A stretch of DNA of 64,000 nucleotides from an uncultured Anaeroplasma sp. (GTDB lineage Bacteria > Bacillota_I > Bacilli_A > Acholeplasmatales > Anaeroplasmataceae): positions 1 to 64,000 of the forward strand of contig CAMEJG010000001.1 of NCBI GenBank assembly GCA_945919465.1. The letters are read 5' to 3'. The notes under the pieces are model-generated. The model ran no database searches and had not been told where the DNA came from. It saw only the letters and a list, made by a program, of their open reading frames with translations. The position numbers were made by a program, and so were the translations under genes. Positions 1 to 8,607 of this stretch are shown here, in pieces (position 1 is the first letter of the stretch; each line of letters begins with the position of its first letter).

Positions 1-103
1 CTGTTGGAGTTGTTGTTGATTCTCCTCCTCCACAGCTTGCTAGAGTAGCTGTTGCACCTAAAACAGATACTGCAGTGAAAAATTTAAATAATTTTTTCTT
101 CAT
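1..103 (-). CDS. Lipoprotein, N-terminal fragment
   Basis: Only the first 34 codons are inside the window; the gene runs off the left edge. They encode a lysine-rich start (MKKKLFKFF), a short hydrophobic stretch and the lipobox LASC followed by GGGES and a Thr-rich linker. This is a textbook type II signal peptide, so the product is exported and lipid-anchored on the outer face of the membrane. The start ATG is preceded by a strong AAGGAGAG site. Gly/Ser/Thr after the Cys is typical of substrate-binding lipoproteins of ABC transporters, but the functional domain is not visible, so the role is unknown. Confidence 0.85.
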   Translation of the reverse strand, partial: MKKKLFKFFTAVSVLGATATLASCGGGESTTTPT

Positions 104-493
104 ATCATTTCTCTCCTTACTATAAGACAATTGTTATTTAAGCAATTGAATTATTAAAAATGTATGAAGATATTATATTCTATTTATTTTATTATTTCAA
201 CTGTTTTTTGCATAAAATTTCAAAAATAACTATATTTATTTTGAAAAAACATCATTTTTGACGAATTTAATTCGAATAAAATCATTTTTTATAAATTAAT
301 ATTTAATTAAGAAAAAATGAATTTATGTAAAATATTTATAAAATTAATCATATTTCAATAATTATAGAATGCATTTAATACATATATTAATTTTAAATTA
401 ATTTTTGAATATTTTTTTTCATAAGATAAATCATTTTTTTAATTTAAAACTGAATATTCTTAAATTAGTATCAATATACCATTTTCGCATAAA
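104..493. other. AT-rich intergenic region
   Basis: About 390 bases of extremely AT-rich sequence lie between the leftmost lipoprotein gene and the terminator of tRNA-Ser(GCU). I see no open frame with a ribosome binding site and no stable hairpin. The promoter of the lipoprotein gene presumably lies at its left end, but no clear -35/-10 pair stands out. Confidence 0.5.
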
Positions 494-526
494 ATAAAAA
501 ATAGCTAACACTTTCGTATCAGCTAT
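494..526 (-). terminator. Rho-independent terminator of tRNA-Ser(GCU)
   Basis: Read on the minus strand, arms at 516-526 and 501-511 form an 11-bp stem (with G-U pairs) closed by a GAAA tetraloop and followed by a T-run. It lies just downstream of the tRNA. A near-identical hairpin follows the other tRNA-Ser gene at 9925-9956. Confidence 0.85.
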
Positions 527-539
527 GATATATCTCTAG

Positions 540-630
540 TGGCGGAGCAAGAGGGATTCGAACCCTCGCACCAGTTACCCGGTCTACTTCCTTAGCAGGG
601 AAGCCTCTTGAGCCTCTTGAGTATTGCTCC
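540..630 (-). tRNA. tRNA-Ser (anticodon GCU)
   Basis: A 91-nt cloverleaf with encoded CCA. The acceptor stem is GGAGCAA/TTGCTCC. The anticodon arm is CTTCC-CTGCTAA-GGAAG, giving anticodon GCU, which reads AGC/AGU serine codons. A long variable arm (class II tRNA) and the T-loop GGTTCGAATCC confirm serine identity. It has its own consensus promoter upstream and a terminator downstream, so it is a single-gene transcription unit. Confidence 0.95.
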
Positions 631-649
631 AATTATTAAGCGCTCCTAC

Positions 650-678
650 ATTATAACCTATTGAAAAACTAAAGTCAA
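650..678 (-). promoter_or_regulatory. Sigma-A promoter of tRNA-Ser(GCU)
   Basis: On the minus strand, TTGACT (673-678) and TATAAT (650-655) are separated by exactly 17 bases, about 20 bases upstream of the tRNA 5' end. Confidence 0.8.
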
Positions 679-727
679 ATGTTTTATAATATTTTAAGAA
701 ATTTTAATTAAACTTCATTTAAATATT

Positions 728-762
728 TAAAAAAGACTATGCCATTAATTCTAGCATAGTCT
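728..762 (-). terminator. Terminator of recA
   Basis: Arms at 735-742 and 754-761 pair (gactatgc/gcatagtc). On the minus strand the hairpin is followed by a T-run. It starts 8 bases after the recA stop codon. Confidence 0.85.
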
Positions 763-769
763 CTTAGTT

Positions 770-1756
770 TTAATTTAAGCCTTCTCTAACCTTAGCTTCA
801 ATCTCTTTTGCAATTTCAGGATTATTTTTAATAAATTCCTTAGCATTTTCTCTTCCTTGTCCAATCTTATTTCCTAAATAAGAAAACCAAGCTCCTGCCT
901 TATTAATAATTCCTAATTCAACTGCTAAATCAACAAGCTCACCTGTCTTAGAAATACCCTGTCCATAGATAATATCTACTTCTGCTGTTTTGAATGGTGG
1001 AGCAACCTTATTTTTAACTACTTTAATATTAGTTCTATTACCTAATATATTGGTACCATCCTTAATAGCCTCTCCCTTTCTAATCTCCATACGAACAGAT
1101 GCAAAAAATTTTAATGCTCTTCCACCAGTAGTAGTTTCAGGATTACCAAACATCACACCAACTTTTTCTCTTATTTGGTTGATGAAGATAGCAACACAAT
1201 TAGTTTTACTGATAATACCTGATAATGTTCTCATTGCTTGAGACATTAATCTTGCATGTAGTCCAACATGATTATCTCCCATGTCGCCATTAAGCTCTGC
1301 TTCTGGTACTAATGCAGCAACAGAGTCAATAACAATAATATCGACACTACCTGATTCTATTAAGGCACGAGCAATATCTAACGCCTGCTCACCACTATCA
1401 GGCTGAGCCAAAATAAGATTAGCAATATCTACACCTAAATTTTTAGCATAGACAGGATCTAATGCATGCTCGGCATCAATAAATGCTGCATATCCTCCGT
1501 TTGCCTGAGCACTAGCAATCGCATGTAGTGCAAATGTAGTTTTTCCTGATGACTCAGGTCCATACATTTCAATAATTCTTCCTTTAGGATATCCTCCTAC
1601 TCCTAAAGCTCGATCAAGTGATATAGAACCAGATGGAATAACATCAATTTTTCTATCCACCTCATCACCCAATCTCATAACTGCGCCCTTACCAAATTCT
1701 TTTTCAATTTGCTTAAGAGCATTATCTAAGGCTTGTAGTCTTGAATTTTCAGCCAT
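770..1756 (-). CDS. recA: Recombinase RecA
   Basis: The DNA-strand-exchange ATPase of homologous recombination, which also acts as co-protease for LexA in the SOS response. The 328 residues contain Walker [10 protein letters not shown] (66-74), the Walker B-like stretch [13 protein letters not shown], the [22 protein letters not shown] loop region (quoted here only as a landmark near residue 195) and the [11 protein letters not shown] segment. The protein is about 20 residues shorter than the B. subtilis and E. coli proteins and lacks their acidic C-terminal tail. The ATG is preceded by GGAGGTG. It lies downstream of pgsA, an arrangement common in Firmicutes. Its leader holds a 51-bp sequence that recurs before the Rpn gene (1772-1822 and 49714-49764). 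I see no Gram-positive LexA box (CGAAC-N4-GTTCG). Confidence 0.98.
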   Translation of the reverse strand: MAENSRLQALDNALKQIEKEFGKGAVMRLGDEVDRKIDVIPSGSISLDRALGVGGYPKGRIIEMYGPESSGKTTFALHAIASAQANGGYAAFIDAEHALDPVYAKNLGVDIANLILAQPDSGEQALDIARALIESGSVDIIVIDSVAALVPEAELNGDMGDNHVGLHARLMSQAMRTLSGIISKTNCVAIFINQIREKVGVMFGNPETTTGGRALKFFASVRMEIRKGEAIKDGTNILGNRTNIKVVKNKVAPPFKTAEVDIIYGQGISKTGELVDLAVELGIINKAGAWFSYLGNKIGQGRENAKEFIKNNPEIAKEIEAKVREGLN

Positions 1757-1771
1757 ATAAAAACACCTCCA

Positions 1772-1822
1772 ATAGAATAATAGTAAGTTTTTTCAAAAAT
1801 TTTTGGTTTTTTTTCAATTTTT
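1772..1822. repeat. 51-bp dispersed repeat, copy A (recA leader)
   Basis: Matches 49714-49764 at about 47 of 51 positions in the same orientation. It fills the space between the pgsA stop and the recA ribosome binding site. It contains the shared segment atagaataatagtaag and a run ending in tttttgg. The function is unknown. Confidence 0.8.
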
Positions 1823-1823
1823 A

Positions 1824-2441
1824 TTAAAAAGATTCAAAAATTATCTTTCTACTATTATAAAAATACTCAATACCAGATAGTATTGTCAATAAGCAAGATA
1901 ACATAATTAATACATAAGATATCCAAAATATTACTTGATGTAACCCTACAAAAAATGAAATACAAAGTCCAACCATAGTAACTAAGGTTTTAAGTTTTCC
2001 CATTTTACCAGCTGCAATAACCTCACCCTTACTAGAAGCAAGCATTCTAATACCACTAACTCCAAATTCTCTAATAAGCATAATCATAAATACCCATAAA
2101 GGCATTAATTCTATACCATTAAGATTAACATTATCAGCCATAAACATAGTCATAGCAGTAAATACCAAAAGCTTATCAGCTAGTGGGTCTAAAAACTTAC
2201 CAAATGTAGTTACTAAATTATATTTTCTAGCAATATGCCCATCTAAAAAATCAGTGAAAGATGCAATAGCAAATAAAATAAATTCAATAAAATATAAATA
2301 TGATAGTCCACTATTAGAACTAAAAATATTTTCTCTTAAAACTGGTATATAAAATAATACAATCATAATAGGTATTATTAATATTCTAATTAATGTTAAT
2401 TTATTAGGAAGTGTCATCCCATGTTTTTCCTTTGTTTCCAT
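1824..2441 (-). CDS. pgsA: CDP-diacylglycerol-glycerol-3-phosphate 3-phosphatidyltransferase
   Basis: Makes phosphatidylglycerol phosphate from CDP-diacylglycerol and glycerol 3-phosphate, the committed step to phosphatidylglycerol. The CDP-alcohol phosphatidyltransferase signature DG-x2-AR-x8-G-x3-D-x3-D is complete (DGHIARKYNLVTTFGKFLDP). Several hydrophobic segments fit the family's membrane fold, and 205 residues is a normal length. The open frame extends to a GTG at 2450, but that codon lies inside the GAGGTG ribosome binding site of the ATG at 2441, so 2441 is the start used. It lies upstream of recA on the same strand, 67 bases away. Confidence 0.95.
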   Translation of the reverse strand: METKEKHGMTLPNKLTLIRILIIPIMIVLFYIPVLRENIFSSNSGLSYLYFIEFILFAIASFTDFLDGHIARKYNLVTTFGKFLDPLADKLLVFTAMTMFMADNVNLNGIELMPLWVFMIMLIREFGVSGIRMLASSKGEVIAAGKMGKLKTLVTMVGLCISFFVGLHQVIFWISYVLIMLSCLLTILSGIEYFYNSRKIIFESF

Positions 2442-2493
2442 CTTTTTCACCTCATATAAATTATATCAAAATCTATTACTAAAAACAAACTAA

Positions 2494-2721
2494 TTATTCA
2501 CCAATAATTCTATTTATAAATGATTCTATACCACCTAATATAAAATTAGAAGCTTGATAACAACCATTATCAATTATTTTAGCTATATAAATAAATAAAT
2601 TACCATTACCTTCAACATAAAAGGCTTCATCATTCAAATCATTATTTCCAGTAGAAATAAATATTATAAATCCTATTACTAAAATTAATAAAATAATAAT
2701 TAGACTCTTCTTATTCTTCAT
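2494..2721 (-). CDS. Small single-pass membrane protein
   Basis: A 75-residue protein of unknown function. After MKNKKS comes a hydrophobic helix of about 20 residues (positions 7-26, IIILLILVIGFIIFIS-like), then a polar region that would lie outside the cell. It has one Cys (CYQAS) but no lipobox. The start at 2721 is chosen because GGTGAT lies just upstream; the longer frame to 2769 would begin with a hydrophobic extension without a ribosome binding site. It is the last gene of a three-gene minus-strand run (3491-4774, 2773-3486, 2494-2721), 51 bases after its neighbour. Confidence 0.6.
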   Translation of the reverse strand: MKNKKSLIIILLILVIGFIIFISTGNNDLNDEAFYVEGNGNLFIYIAKIIDNGCYQASNFILGGIESFINRIIGE

Positions 2722-2772
2722 ATCATCACCAAGAAAATGATAATATGAATAAAGAAAATAATTTATCAAATT

Positions 2773-3486
2773 TTATATAATAATACCAATTATTCCTAAA
2801 ATAATTGCAGCAATTATTCCAATTCCAGTACCAATCAATATTATTCTATTTAATTTAGATAATCCTTTAATTTCATTATTAATTTTTTTATTATTTTCAT
2901 CAATTAAAAAAATATCATTTTTTATTTCATTTATTTCTTTATCTAAATTTTCATTAATATTATTTATATTCTCTTCATGCTTTTTTATTATTATAGATAA
3001 ATCCATTTGCTTTTTAGCAATATCCTCTTGAGCTTTAAGCTGTCTAATAACATTTTTAAGCTCTTCTCTTGCCATTTCATCTATTTCCTCTTCAGATGCT
3101 TGATTTAATCTCATTTCAAGCTCAGCTACAACACATCGATTCATTGTAATATTAGTAACACCTAAATTAAATAAATATTTTGTAATTTCCGCTAAAGCCT
3201 TTTGATATTCAAAGCTTTTTTCTAAAGCCTCAGTATTTTTAATTGTTGCATCAGCTAATGCCATTTGAGTTTCCTGTATTGACTCAATAGTCCCCTTCAT
3301 TCTAAAAAGACCCGTTTTCATATCTTTAGCATTTTGAGCTTGAATTCCTGCAAGCTCAGCCTTTTCCTTTGCAGCAATTAAATTATTTCTTAAATCATTC
3401 ATTCTAGAAAATTGTCCTTGAATTATTTCAGGCACATCATTTTCATCTACAGTGGAAATAGAGAAAAAATCCTTTTTCTCCTCCAC
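2773..3486 (-). CDS. Coiled-coil protein with C-terminal membrane anchor
   Basis: A 237-residue protein I cannot assign to a named family. Most of it is charged, heptad-rich helix (many K/E/Q/N, no Pro). It ends in a strongly hydrophobic Ile/Gly-rich tail (residues about 216-237, ILIGTGIGIIAAIILGIIG), consistent with a tail-anchored cytoplasmic coiled coil. The start is placed at GTG 3486, spaced correctly from GGGAGTGA; the longer frame begins at a TTG at 3504 that would overlap the upstream gene. The gap to the upstream stop is 4 bases, so the two are probably translationally coupled. By architecture alone it could be a partner or sensor for the upstream gene's product. Confidence 0.65.
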   Translation of the reverse strand: MEEKKDFFSISTVDENDVPEIIQGQFSRMNDLRNNLIAAKEKAELAGIQAQNAKDMKTGLFRMKGTIESIQETQMALADATIKNTEALEKSFEYQKALAEITKYLFNLGVTNITMNRCVVAELEMRLNQASEEEIDEMAREELKNVIRQLKAQEDIAKKQMDLSIIIKKHEENINNINENLDKEINEIKNDIFLIDENNKKINNEIKGLSKLNRIILIGTGIGIIAAIILGIIGIII

Positions 3487-3490
3487 AAAA

Positions 3491-4774
3491 TCACTCCCAA
3501 TCAATTATATTTTTAATATCCTCTTTTAATCCTGGATTCTTATTTTCAGCTGAATCAATATTATTAGATATTTTTTTCATATTCTCTTTATTATCATTCA
3601 TACTCTTAATTAATGTATCATTAGCTTTAACTTGAGCTATAATTGCCTCATCTATAGCCTTCTTTGTATCAATTGCTTGAACCCAAACATCATTTTCTTT
3701 ATAAAATATCTTTTTATTAGCCATAGCATTATATTCGTTCATAAGCTTAATTCTATCATTTCTTCTATTATGAAGTTCAATTCCCATTATCATATCAGTA
3801 GTAAGTGCAATAATAGTTCTTCCTACACCAACATAATTGATACGAAGTAAAAAGCCCCCCATGAAATTAATTTGATTCCCATTTGATTTAATTAAAGAAT
3901 TAATCAATGCATCTACTAAATCAATAGATGTCATTGTAGTAGTCGCAATAGACATCATTCTTACAATTGTTCTATTATTAAAAGGAATAGTATTTTTTAA
4001 AATTATTTTATTTAATTGTCTAATACTTTTAATATTATTTTCTTTAACAATTTTAATTAATTGTCTAATAAAATAAAATAATCTTACTAATATCTCATTA
4101 ATTAATACTGGAATACATTGTTTACCAATTTGTAAAGCATTATTAGCATTAATATAAGATAAAAAATCTAATGATTTATTATTTTCATCCTTTAATACCT
4201 TGCCACTAATTAAATCACTAGTCCATCCAGCAATCTTTTTATCACTATTTTTAAATGGAGCTAGACTTGAAAATTCCTTTAATGTATTACTTATATCTTT
4301 AGGAGTACCTTTAATCATCATATTAGGATTTTTAGCAAATAAACTAGTAATATTAAAACACCATTTAATAATACCATTTAATAATCCATTGCTATTATTA
4401 GTTTCTAATTCTTTAATTATTGATAAAACAACATTATTTTCACCTAATGAGCTTGCTTTAGCCTTCATTGAATTAATTCTAGTCAAGCTACTATTATCAC
4501 TAATAGAAAATTCCCCAACAAAAAAAGCATCAATTAATCCTGCCAAAACGCCACATCCAGCACTAACAGCATAATCAATCGTATCTCCATTATTTTCTAA
4601 TCTATTAATTTTATTACTCAAATTATCAATTTCAAGCTTAATATCCGTTAATTGTTGATTTAGTATTGAATCTTTATTATCATTATTTTCAAATTGTAAT
4701 ACTTCAACTTCAATCTCACTATCAGACTCACTTGTCTTTATTGACGCAAGAGGCTTAATATTTATTTCTTCCAT
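3491..4774 (-). CDS. Uncharacterised protein, first gene of a three-gene module
   Basis: A 427-residue protein of unknown function. Residues 1-65 are acidic with a short coiled coil. They are followed by a glycine-rich, possibly membrane-associated stretch (SAGCGVLAGLIDAFFVGEFS, about 71-90) that recalls hypothetical proteins I have met in gut Firmicutes but cannot name. The middle is helical with a moderately hydrophobic region (VLINEILVRLFYFIRQLIK) and the C-terminus is again coiled coil. It is followed after 4 bases by the tail-anchored coiled-coil gene. No catalytic motif is visible. The start ATG is preceded by AAGGAGCG. Confidence 0.65.
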   Translation of the reverse strand: MEEINIKPLASIKTSESDSEIEVEVLQFENNDNKDSILNQQLTDIKLEIDNLSNKINRLENNGDTIDYAVSAGCGVLAGLIDAFFVGEFSISDNSSLTRINSMKAKASSLGENNVVLSIIKELETNNSNGLLNGIIKWCFNITSLFAKNPNMMIKGTPKDISNTLKEFSSLAPFKNSDKKIAGWTSDLISGKVLKDENNKSLDFLSYINANNALQIGKQCIPVLINEILVRLFYFIRQLIKIVKENNIKSIRQLNKIILKNTIPFNNRTIVRMMSIATTTMTSIDLVDALINSLIKSNGNQINFMGGFLLRINYVGVGRTIIALTTDMIMGIELHNRRNDRIKLMNEYNAMANKKIFYKENDVWVQAIDTKKAIDEAIIAQVKANDTLIKSMNDNKENMKKISNNIDSAENKNPGLKEDIKNIIDWE

Positions 4775-4946
4775 ACTATCGCTCCTTACAAAAAAGTTAA
4801 CTATATTATAACAAATTAATAATAATCAATAAAGAAAAAAGAATTACAAAAAATAAATTTTTCATTATTTGATTAAAAATTATAATTTTATAATAATAAA
4901 TAATAATATTACAACATTTTCTAATTTATAATTAAATTTTCAAATA

Positions 4947-4980
4947 GAAAAAGCATAAATTCTTAAATAGAACTTATGCT
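4947..4980 (-). terminator. Terminator downstream of the XRE regulator gene
   Basis: Arms at 4952-4963 and 4969-4980 form a 12-bp stem on the minus strand followed by TTTTC. It lies 55 bases after the stop of the gene at 5036-6001. Confidence 0.75.
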
Positions 4981-5035
4981 AATAATTTAATAACTTATTT
5001 TAATTAATTTATAATGTTTTATATTCCAAATATAA

Positions 5036-6001
5036 TTATTTACTTTTAATTAATTCAACTATTTTAATAATAACAGGATATAATATTCCTGCAATAGGCC
5101 ATACAATCCAAGTAATATGCCAATCATTTGATATGAAACTATATGTAAGATATATGGCTACTACAAGCATCCAATAAAGACTAGATACTAAACTTACAGA
5201 CTTATTAGTTTCTTTTCTTTCCTTTGTATACTCACCTTCCTGTAAAATCTTATTATATGCTGACATTTGACAACTAGCTACAATCAGTAAAAATACACCA
5301 ATTGCTACAATTAAAAGTAATGCACAAACACCAGCTATAGCATATTCACCATCATTAATAAAAGCACTAACTAATAAAGGAATCACACACAATACACATA
5401 AAATAATTCCAATTACCATCATGATCATATATGTTTGATAATAATTATTCTTCTTTTCATTAATATAACCAGTAACTCCATATTGAGTTTCAAAATCTTG
5501 ACTATTAATAAATTCATATTTATTTAATTTAAAACCAGAAACAACAAATAATATTACTGCAATAGTTACAATTGCTAATAATGTAATCACTCCTATAGCT
5601 GAAGCTAAAATATCACTAATAAAGCCTAAATAAGAAAACATTACAAGTAACAATAATGTAATAGGAGATAAAATACATAAGACAACTCCTATTGCTACAT
5701 AATATTTAGTTTTATTATTAATAGCTAAATAATCATTTACCTCTGTTAATGATATCATTTTCTTATCACTATTTTCTTTTATTGGAGAATCATCTTCAAC
5801 ATCTAAATCATCCTTTAATAAATAATCAGTAGATACTCCAAAAATTTGACTTAATTCAATAATCTTACTAATATCAGGAATAGATTGAGCTCCCTCCCAT
5901 TTTGAAACTGATTGTCTAGAAACACCAAGCTTAAGTGCTAAATCCTCTTGACTCATTCCAGCCTTTTTTCTTAAATTAATTAATTTGTCTGCAAAAATCA
6001 T
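5036..6001 (-). CDS. XRE-family regulator with membrane domain
   Basis: A 321-residue protein. The N-terminus is a canonical HTH_3 domain (KLINLRKKAGMSQEDLALKL, then GVSRQSVSKWEGAQSIPDI; residues about 5-60). The rest holds about seven hydrophobic segments in pairs, so this is a membrane-tethered DNA-binding protein. Such one-component regulators are common in Firmicutes; targets and signals are not predictable here. The ATG at 6001 is chosen over the one at 6007 because GGGAGG sits too close to the latter. It stands alone, 106 bases from the TraX-like gene, with its own terminator. Confidence 0.85.
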   Translation of the reverse strand: MIFADKLINLRKKAGMSQEDLALKLGVSRQSVSKWEGAQSIPDISKIIELSQIFGVSTDYLLKDDLDVEDDSPIKENSDKKMISLTEVNDYLAINNKTKYYVAIGVVLCILSPITLLLLVMFSYLGFISDILASAIGVITLLAIVTIAVILFVVSGFKLNKYEFINSQDFETQYGVTGYINEKKNNYYQTYMIMMVIGIILCVLCVIPLLVSAFINDGEYAIAGVCALLLIVAIGVFLLIVASCQMSAYNKILQEGEYTKERKETNKSVSLVSSLYWMLVVAIYLTYSFISNDWHITWIVWPIAGILYPVIIKIVELIKSK

Positions 6002-6107
6002 ATTCATTTCCTCCCTAATTGCAGCATAATATTATCATTTTTTATAATTACATACCACCAATCCAACTTGGAAATTTGTCAACTGACAGTTGCAAAAGCC
6101 TATTTTT

Positions 6108-6872
6108 CTATAAAAATAAACCAATTATACCTAAAATTAACAAATGAAAAGGATAATAAATATAAAATGCCCATTTCATAATTCTATTAATTCTATCATT
6201 ATTACTCTTTTTTCCATTATAAAAATATAATGGTAATAATGCTAAAACAACACCAAATTGAATCAATCCATATATTAAATCTAATGCAAATAGATAAACT
6301 AATGCATATATACTTACATAAAATAAAGACCATATTATTTGTTTGAAAGGTTTACCTCTATTAGATCCAATAGACAGAATAACAAGTGCTGCTATTGAAC
6401 TCCAATCAGCTGGAAAGGATACAATACATAATAAGAAAATAATTAATATCTTTTGCCAATTCTTTAATTTATTAGAATCATTTATCATAAGCATTAATAA
6501 TCCAATAAAATAAGCCCATAAAACACTAGCCTGATTTAAAAATCTAGTAATTCCTTCTCCTGTTGCAAATGGAATTATAGCAAGCCATCCATATTCCTTA
6601 AAGCTCATAGATTGTATCATATAAGGAACATGAGATATTAAAGAAAAAATAAATATTCTTAATAAATATTTTTTCTTATCTCTTGTATAATGATATCCCT
6701 CTGCTATAAAATATGCCATTATTGGAAATGCTAGTCTTCCAATAATATGCATTATTATCGCAATAACATTATTAGAATATCCTGGATATATTAACCAAGT
6801 CAAATGATCAATAGTCATAGCTAAAATAGCAATTAATTGTAAATGTAATTTATTTAATTTTTTAATATTCAT
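6108..6872 (-). CDS. TraX-like integral membrane protein
   Basis: A 254-residue protein with about eight membrane segments. It matches the TraX family by its N-terminal pattern LQLIAILAMTIDHLTWL, then IGRLAFPIMAYFIAEGYHYT and later GWLAIIPFATG. In F plasmid TraX acetylates pilin; chromosomal Firmicutes homologues are probably membrane acyltransferases of unknown substrate. The open frame starts at a TTG (6890), but ATG 6872 is placed nine bases after GGGGTGT and is preferred. No other conjugation genes are nearby, so a conjugative role is unlikely. Confidence 0.8.
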   Translation of the reverse strand: MNIKKLNKLHLQLIAILAMTIDHLTWLIYPGYSNNVIAIIMHIIGRLAFPIMAYFIAEGYHYTRDKKKYLLRIFIFSLISHVPYMIQSMSFKEYGWLAIIPFATGEGITRFLNQASVLWAYFIGLLMLMINDSNKLKNWQKILIIFLLCIVSFPADWSSIAALVILSIGSNRGKPFKQIIWSLFYVSIYALVYLFALDLIYGLIQFGVVLALLPLYFYNGKKSNNDRINRIMKWAFYIYYPFHLLILGIIGLFL

Positions 6873-7869
6873 AAAAATATAACACCCCAAACAGCAATTC
6901 TATATAAATGCATATGAATTACAACGCAATAATTAATTTAATAAATATTATCTAAATTATTTAGTAAGAATATATTAACATAAAGATATTATATATTCAT
7001 AGATAATACCATAAATAACATTAAATACCAGTTTATTTTTATGTTATTAATATATTTATATAATCTTTTCTATTTATTATTTACAAACAATCAAATTCTA
7101 CAACACAATAATCCAGCCATCATCTATTTTAACAGATGACTTTACATTTATTGAATTGGAGATATTAGATGAATTAGTTAATGAACTTGTTTGAAAAGCT
7201 AAAATATTTAGCATCTCATTAAACAAATATTCTCTTCTGATTTTTCCGTGCTCAATATAATATATATTTCATTGTATAAGTTAATTAAATATTCTTTTTT
7301 ATCGTTTTCACTTTAGAGCTTTCGCATTAATATATCATTTAATTAATTAAGAATCAATATATTAGGAACCATTTTTACGAATTTTAAGGCAAAAGTGTCC
7401 TAACTTTCGCATAAGAAATAAAAATGATTTATTTTGATTTTTTTCAATTCCACCACCAAAAAGCAGTTTTTACATGATAGTTTTATCCTTTCGCGTAGTT
7501 TTCATTTAAAATTTATACCTTTCGTGTAGATGGATTGCCACTTAACATTATTTTTTATTACTTCACTAACTAAATTTCACTTCAGCTTTTAATTCTAATT
7601 TGACATCTCTTATTGTTTTTCCTAATGTTTTCAAATTTATGACATTACTAAAAAACATTTCATATAAAAGTAATATATTTAAAGTTTTATTTAATTTTCC
7701 ATATTAGTAATTAATAACTTACTACTTATAAAACATCATTTTTTCCACTTACTACTCTACTTGTGATTAATCCATATAGACTTCATTTAAAGTGATATTA
7801 TTTTTCATGGATAAGAGCCTAAGTATTTTTTAGCAATCATATTATTTTCCAAGTTCTTTTTCACAATTT
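6873..7869. other. Long AT-rich intergenic region with decayed sequence
   Basis: About 1 kb with no intact gene. A protein-like but start-less frame lies at 7098-7269 (entered separately). Short motifs of the form CTTTCG(C/T)(A/G)T occur at 7319, 7404, 7488 and 7519. The mix of coding-like and random sequence suggests an eroded gene or element. No tRNA or stable long hairpin is visible before the terminator at 7870. Confidence 0.5.
7098..7269 (-). pseudogene. Possible 3' remnant of a decayed gene
   Basis: The minus-strand frame between a TGA and the TAG at 7098-7100 reads as ordinary protein, including YIEHGKIRREYLFNEMLNIL and VKSSVKIDDGWIIVL. It has no start codon with a ribosome binding site at its 5' end, only an internal Met. 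The amino-acid composition is more protein-like than that of the surrounding AT-rich DNA. I do not recognise the family; the call rests on composition and lack of a start. Confidence 0.35.
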
Positions 7870-7907
7870 ATAGAAAATAAAATCTACGAATATTACTTCG
7901 TAGATTT
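7870..7907 (-). terminator. Terminator downstream of the TetR-linked membrane gene
   Basis: Arms at 7880-7890 and 7897-7907 pair perfectly (aaatctacgaa and its complement) around a short loop. A/T runs on both sides make it potentially bidirectional. It lies 68 bases after the stop of the gene at 7975-8607. Confidence 0.7.
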
Positions 7908-7974
7908 TTCTATTTTATAGCATTATTTAATTTTAGGTAACTCTAATTATAATTCAATATATAATTTTTAACTA

Positions 7975-8607
7975 TTATCTTTTCTTAACTGTTTTAATTA
8001 GTGAATAGATTACTATTATAATAATAGCCATTATGATGAATATACTTGTAAATATAGATAGTAGTTTCATATCATTAGAATATTCACCACTAGCTAATAT
8101 TAAAGTATTTTGTAGAACTAAAACAGACATAATTGCTGCAATCATATTTATTAGTCTAATTTGCTTAACAATAGAATCATCATTAGCTTTAACCTTATTA
8201 ATGTTAATAATCGCCATTGTAATACTATAGGTAGTATATGCTGCCATGGAAATAGCTGGTATTAATCCCCAATCATAAATTCTTTTATTTTGAACGAGTA
8301 TTACAGCAGGACCTATCATAGCTATTGTTGTAATAATTAAAATAATAAATGAAATAAAAATGATAATATTTTGTTTAGTCGTCTTTCCATTTTTATTGCA
8401 ATTTTTGCCTAAGATAAGCAATGTTTTTATAAACATTAATAATAAATAATAACCAAAAATACTAAGATGCCATATAGAATTAAAAACAAATCCAATTACT
8501 CCATTATATATTGAGAAGGCAAAATTAATTAATACTGAAATGCTTGCGAAAATGTATGTTCTCCTATTATAATCAATTTTCAAATAATTAATTATCTTTT
8601 TCATCAT
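7975..8607 (-). CDS. Six-segment membrane protein in a TetR operon
   Basis: A 210-residue, strongly hydrophobic protein with about six membrane helices, a lysine-rich start (MMKKIINYLKIDYNRR) and a basic end (IKTVKKR). It overlaps the 3' end of the TetR-type regulator gene by 20 bases, so the two are probably co-transcribed and translationally coupled. I do not recognise the family. A regulator-linked small membrane protein could be a transporter component or stress protein, but the sequence shows no motif to decide. Two adjacent ATGs are equally possible starts. Confidence 0.65.
   Translation of the reverse strand: MMKKIINYLKIDYNRRTYIFASISVLINFAFSIYNGVIGFVFNSIWHLSIFGYYLLLMFIKTLLILGKNCNKNGKTTKQNIIIFISFIILIITTIAMIGPAVILVQNKRIYDWGLIPAISMAAYTTYSITMAIININKVKANDDSIVKQIRLINMIAAIMSVLVLQNTLILASGEYSNDMKLLSIFTSIFIIMAIIIIVIYSLIKTVKKR

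Noticed and set aside
990..1241. Open frame antisense to recA
   Set aside because: It lies fully inside recA, without ribosome binding site or protein-like character.
1757..1823. LexA/SOS box before recA
   Set aside because: No CGAAC-N4-GTTCG-type dyad is present; the leader holds only the 51-bp repeat.
6108..6872. TraX-like gene as a sign of a conjugative element
   Set aside because: No relaxase, type IV secretion or integrase genes are in the window; chromosomal TraX-like genes are common in Firmicutes.
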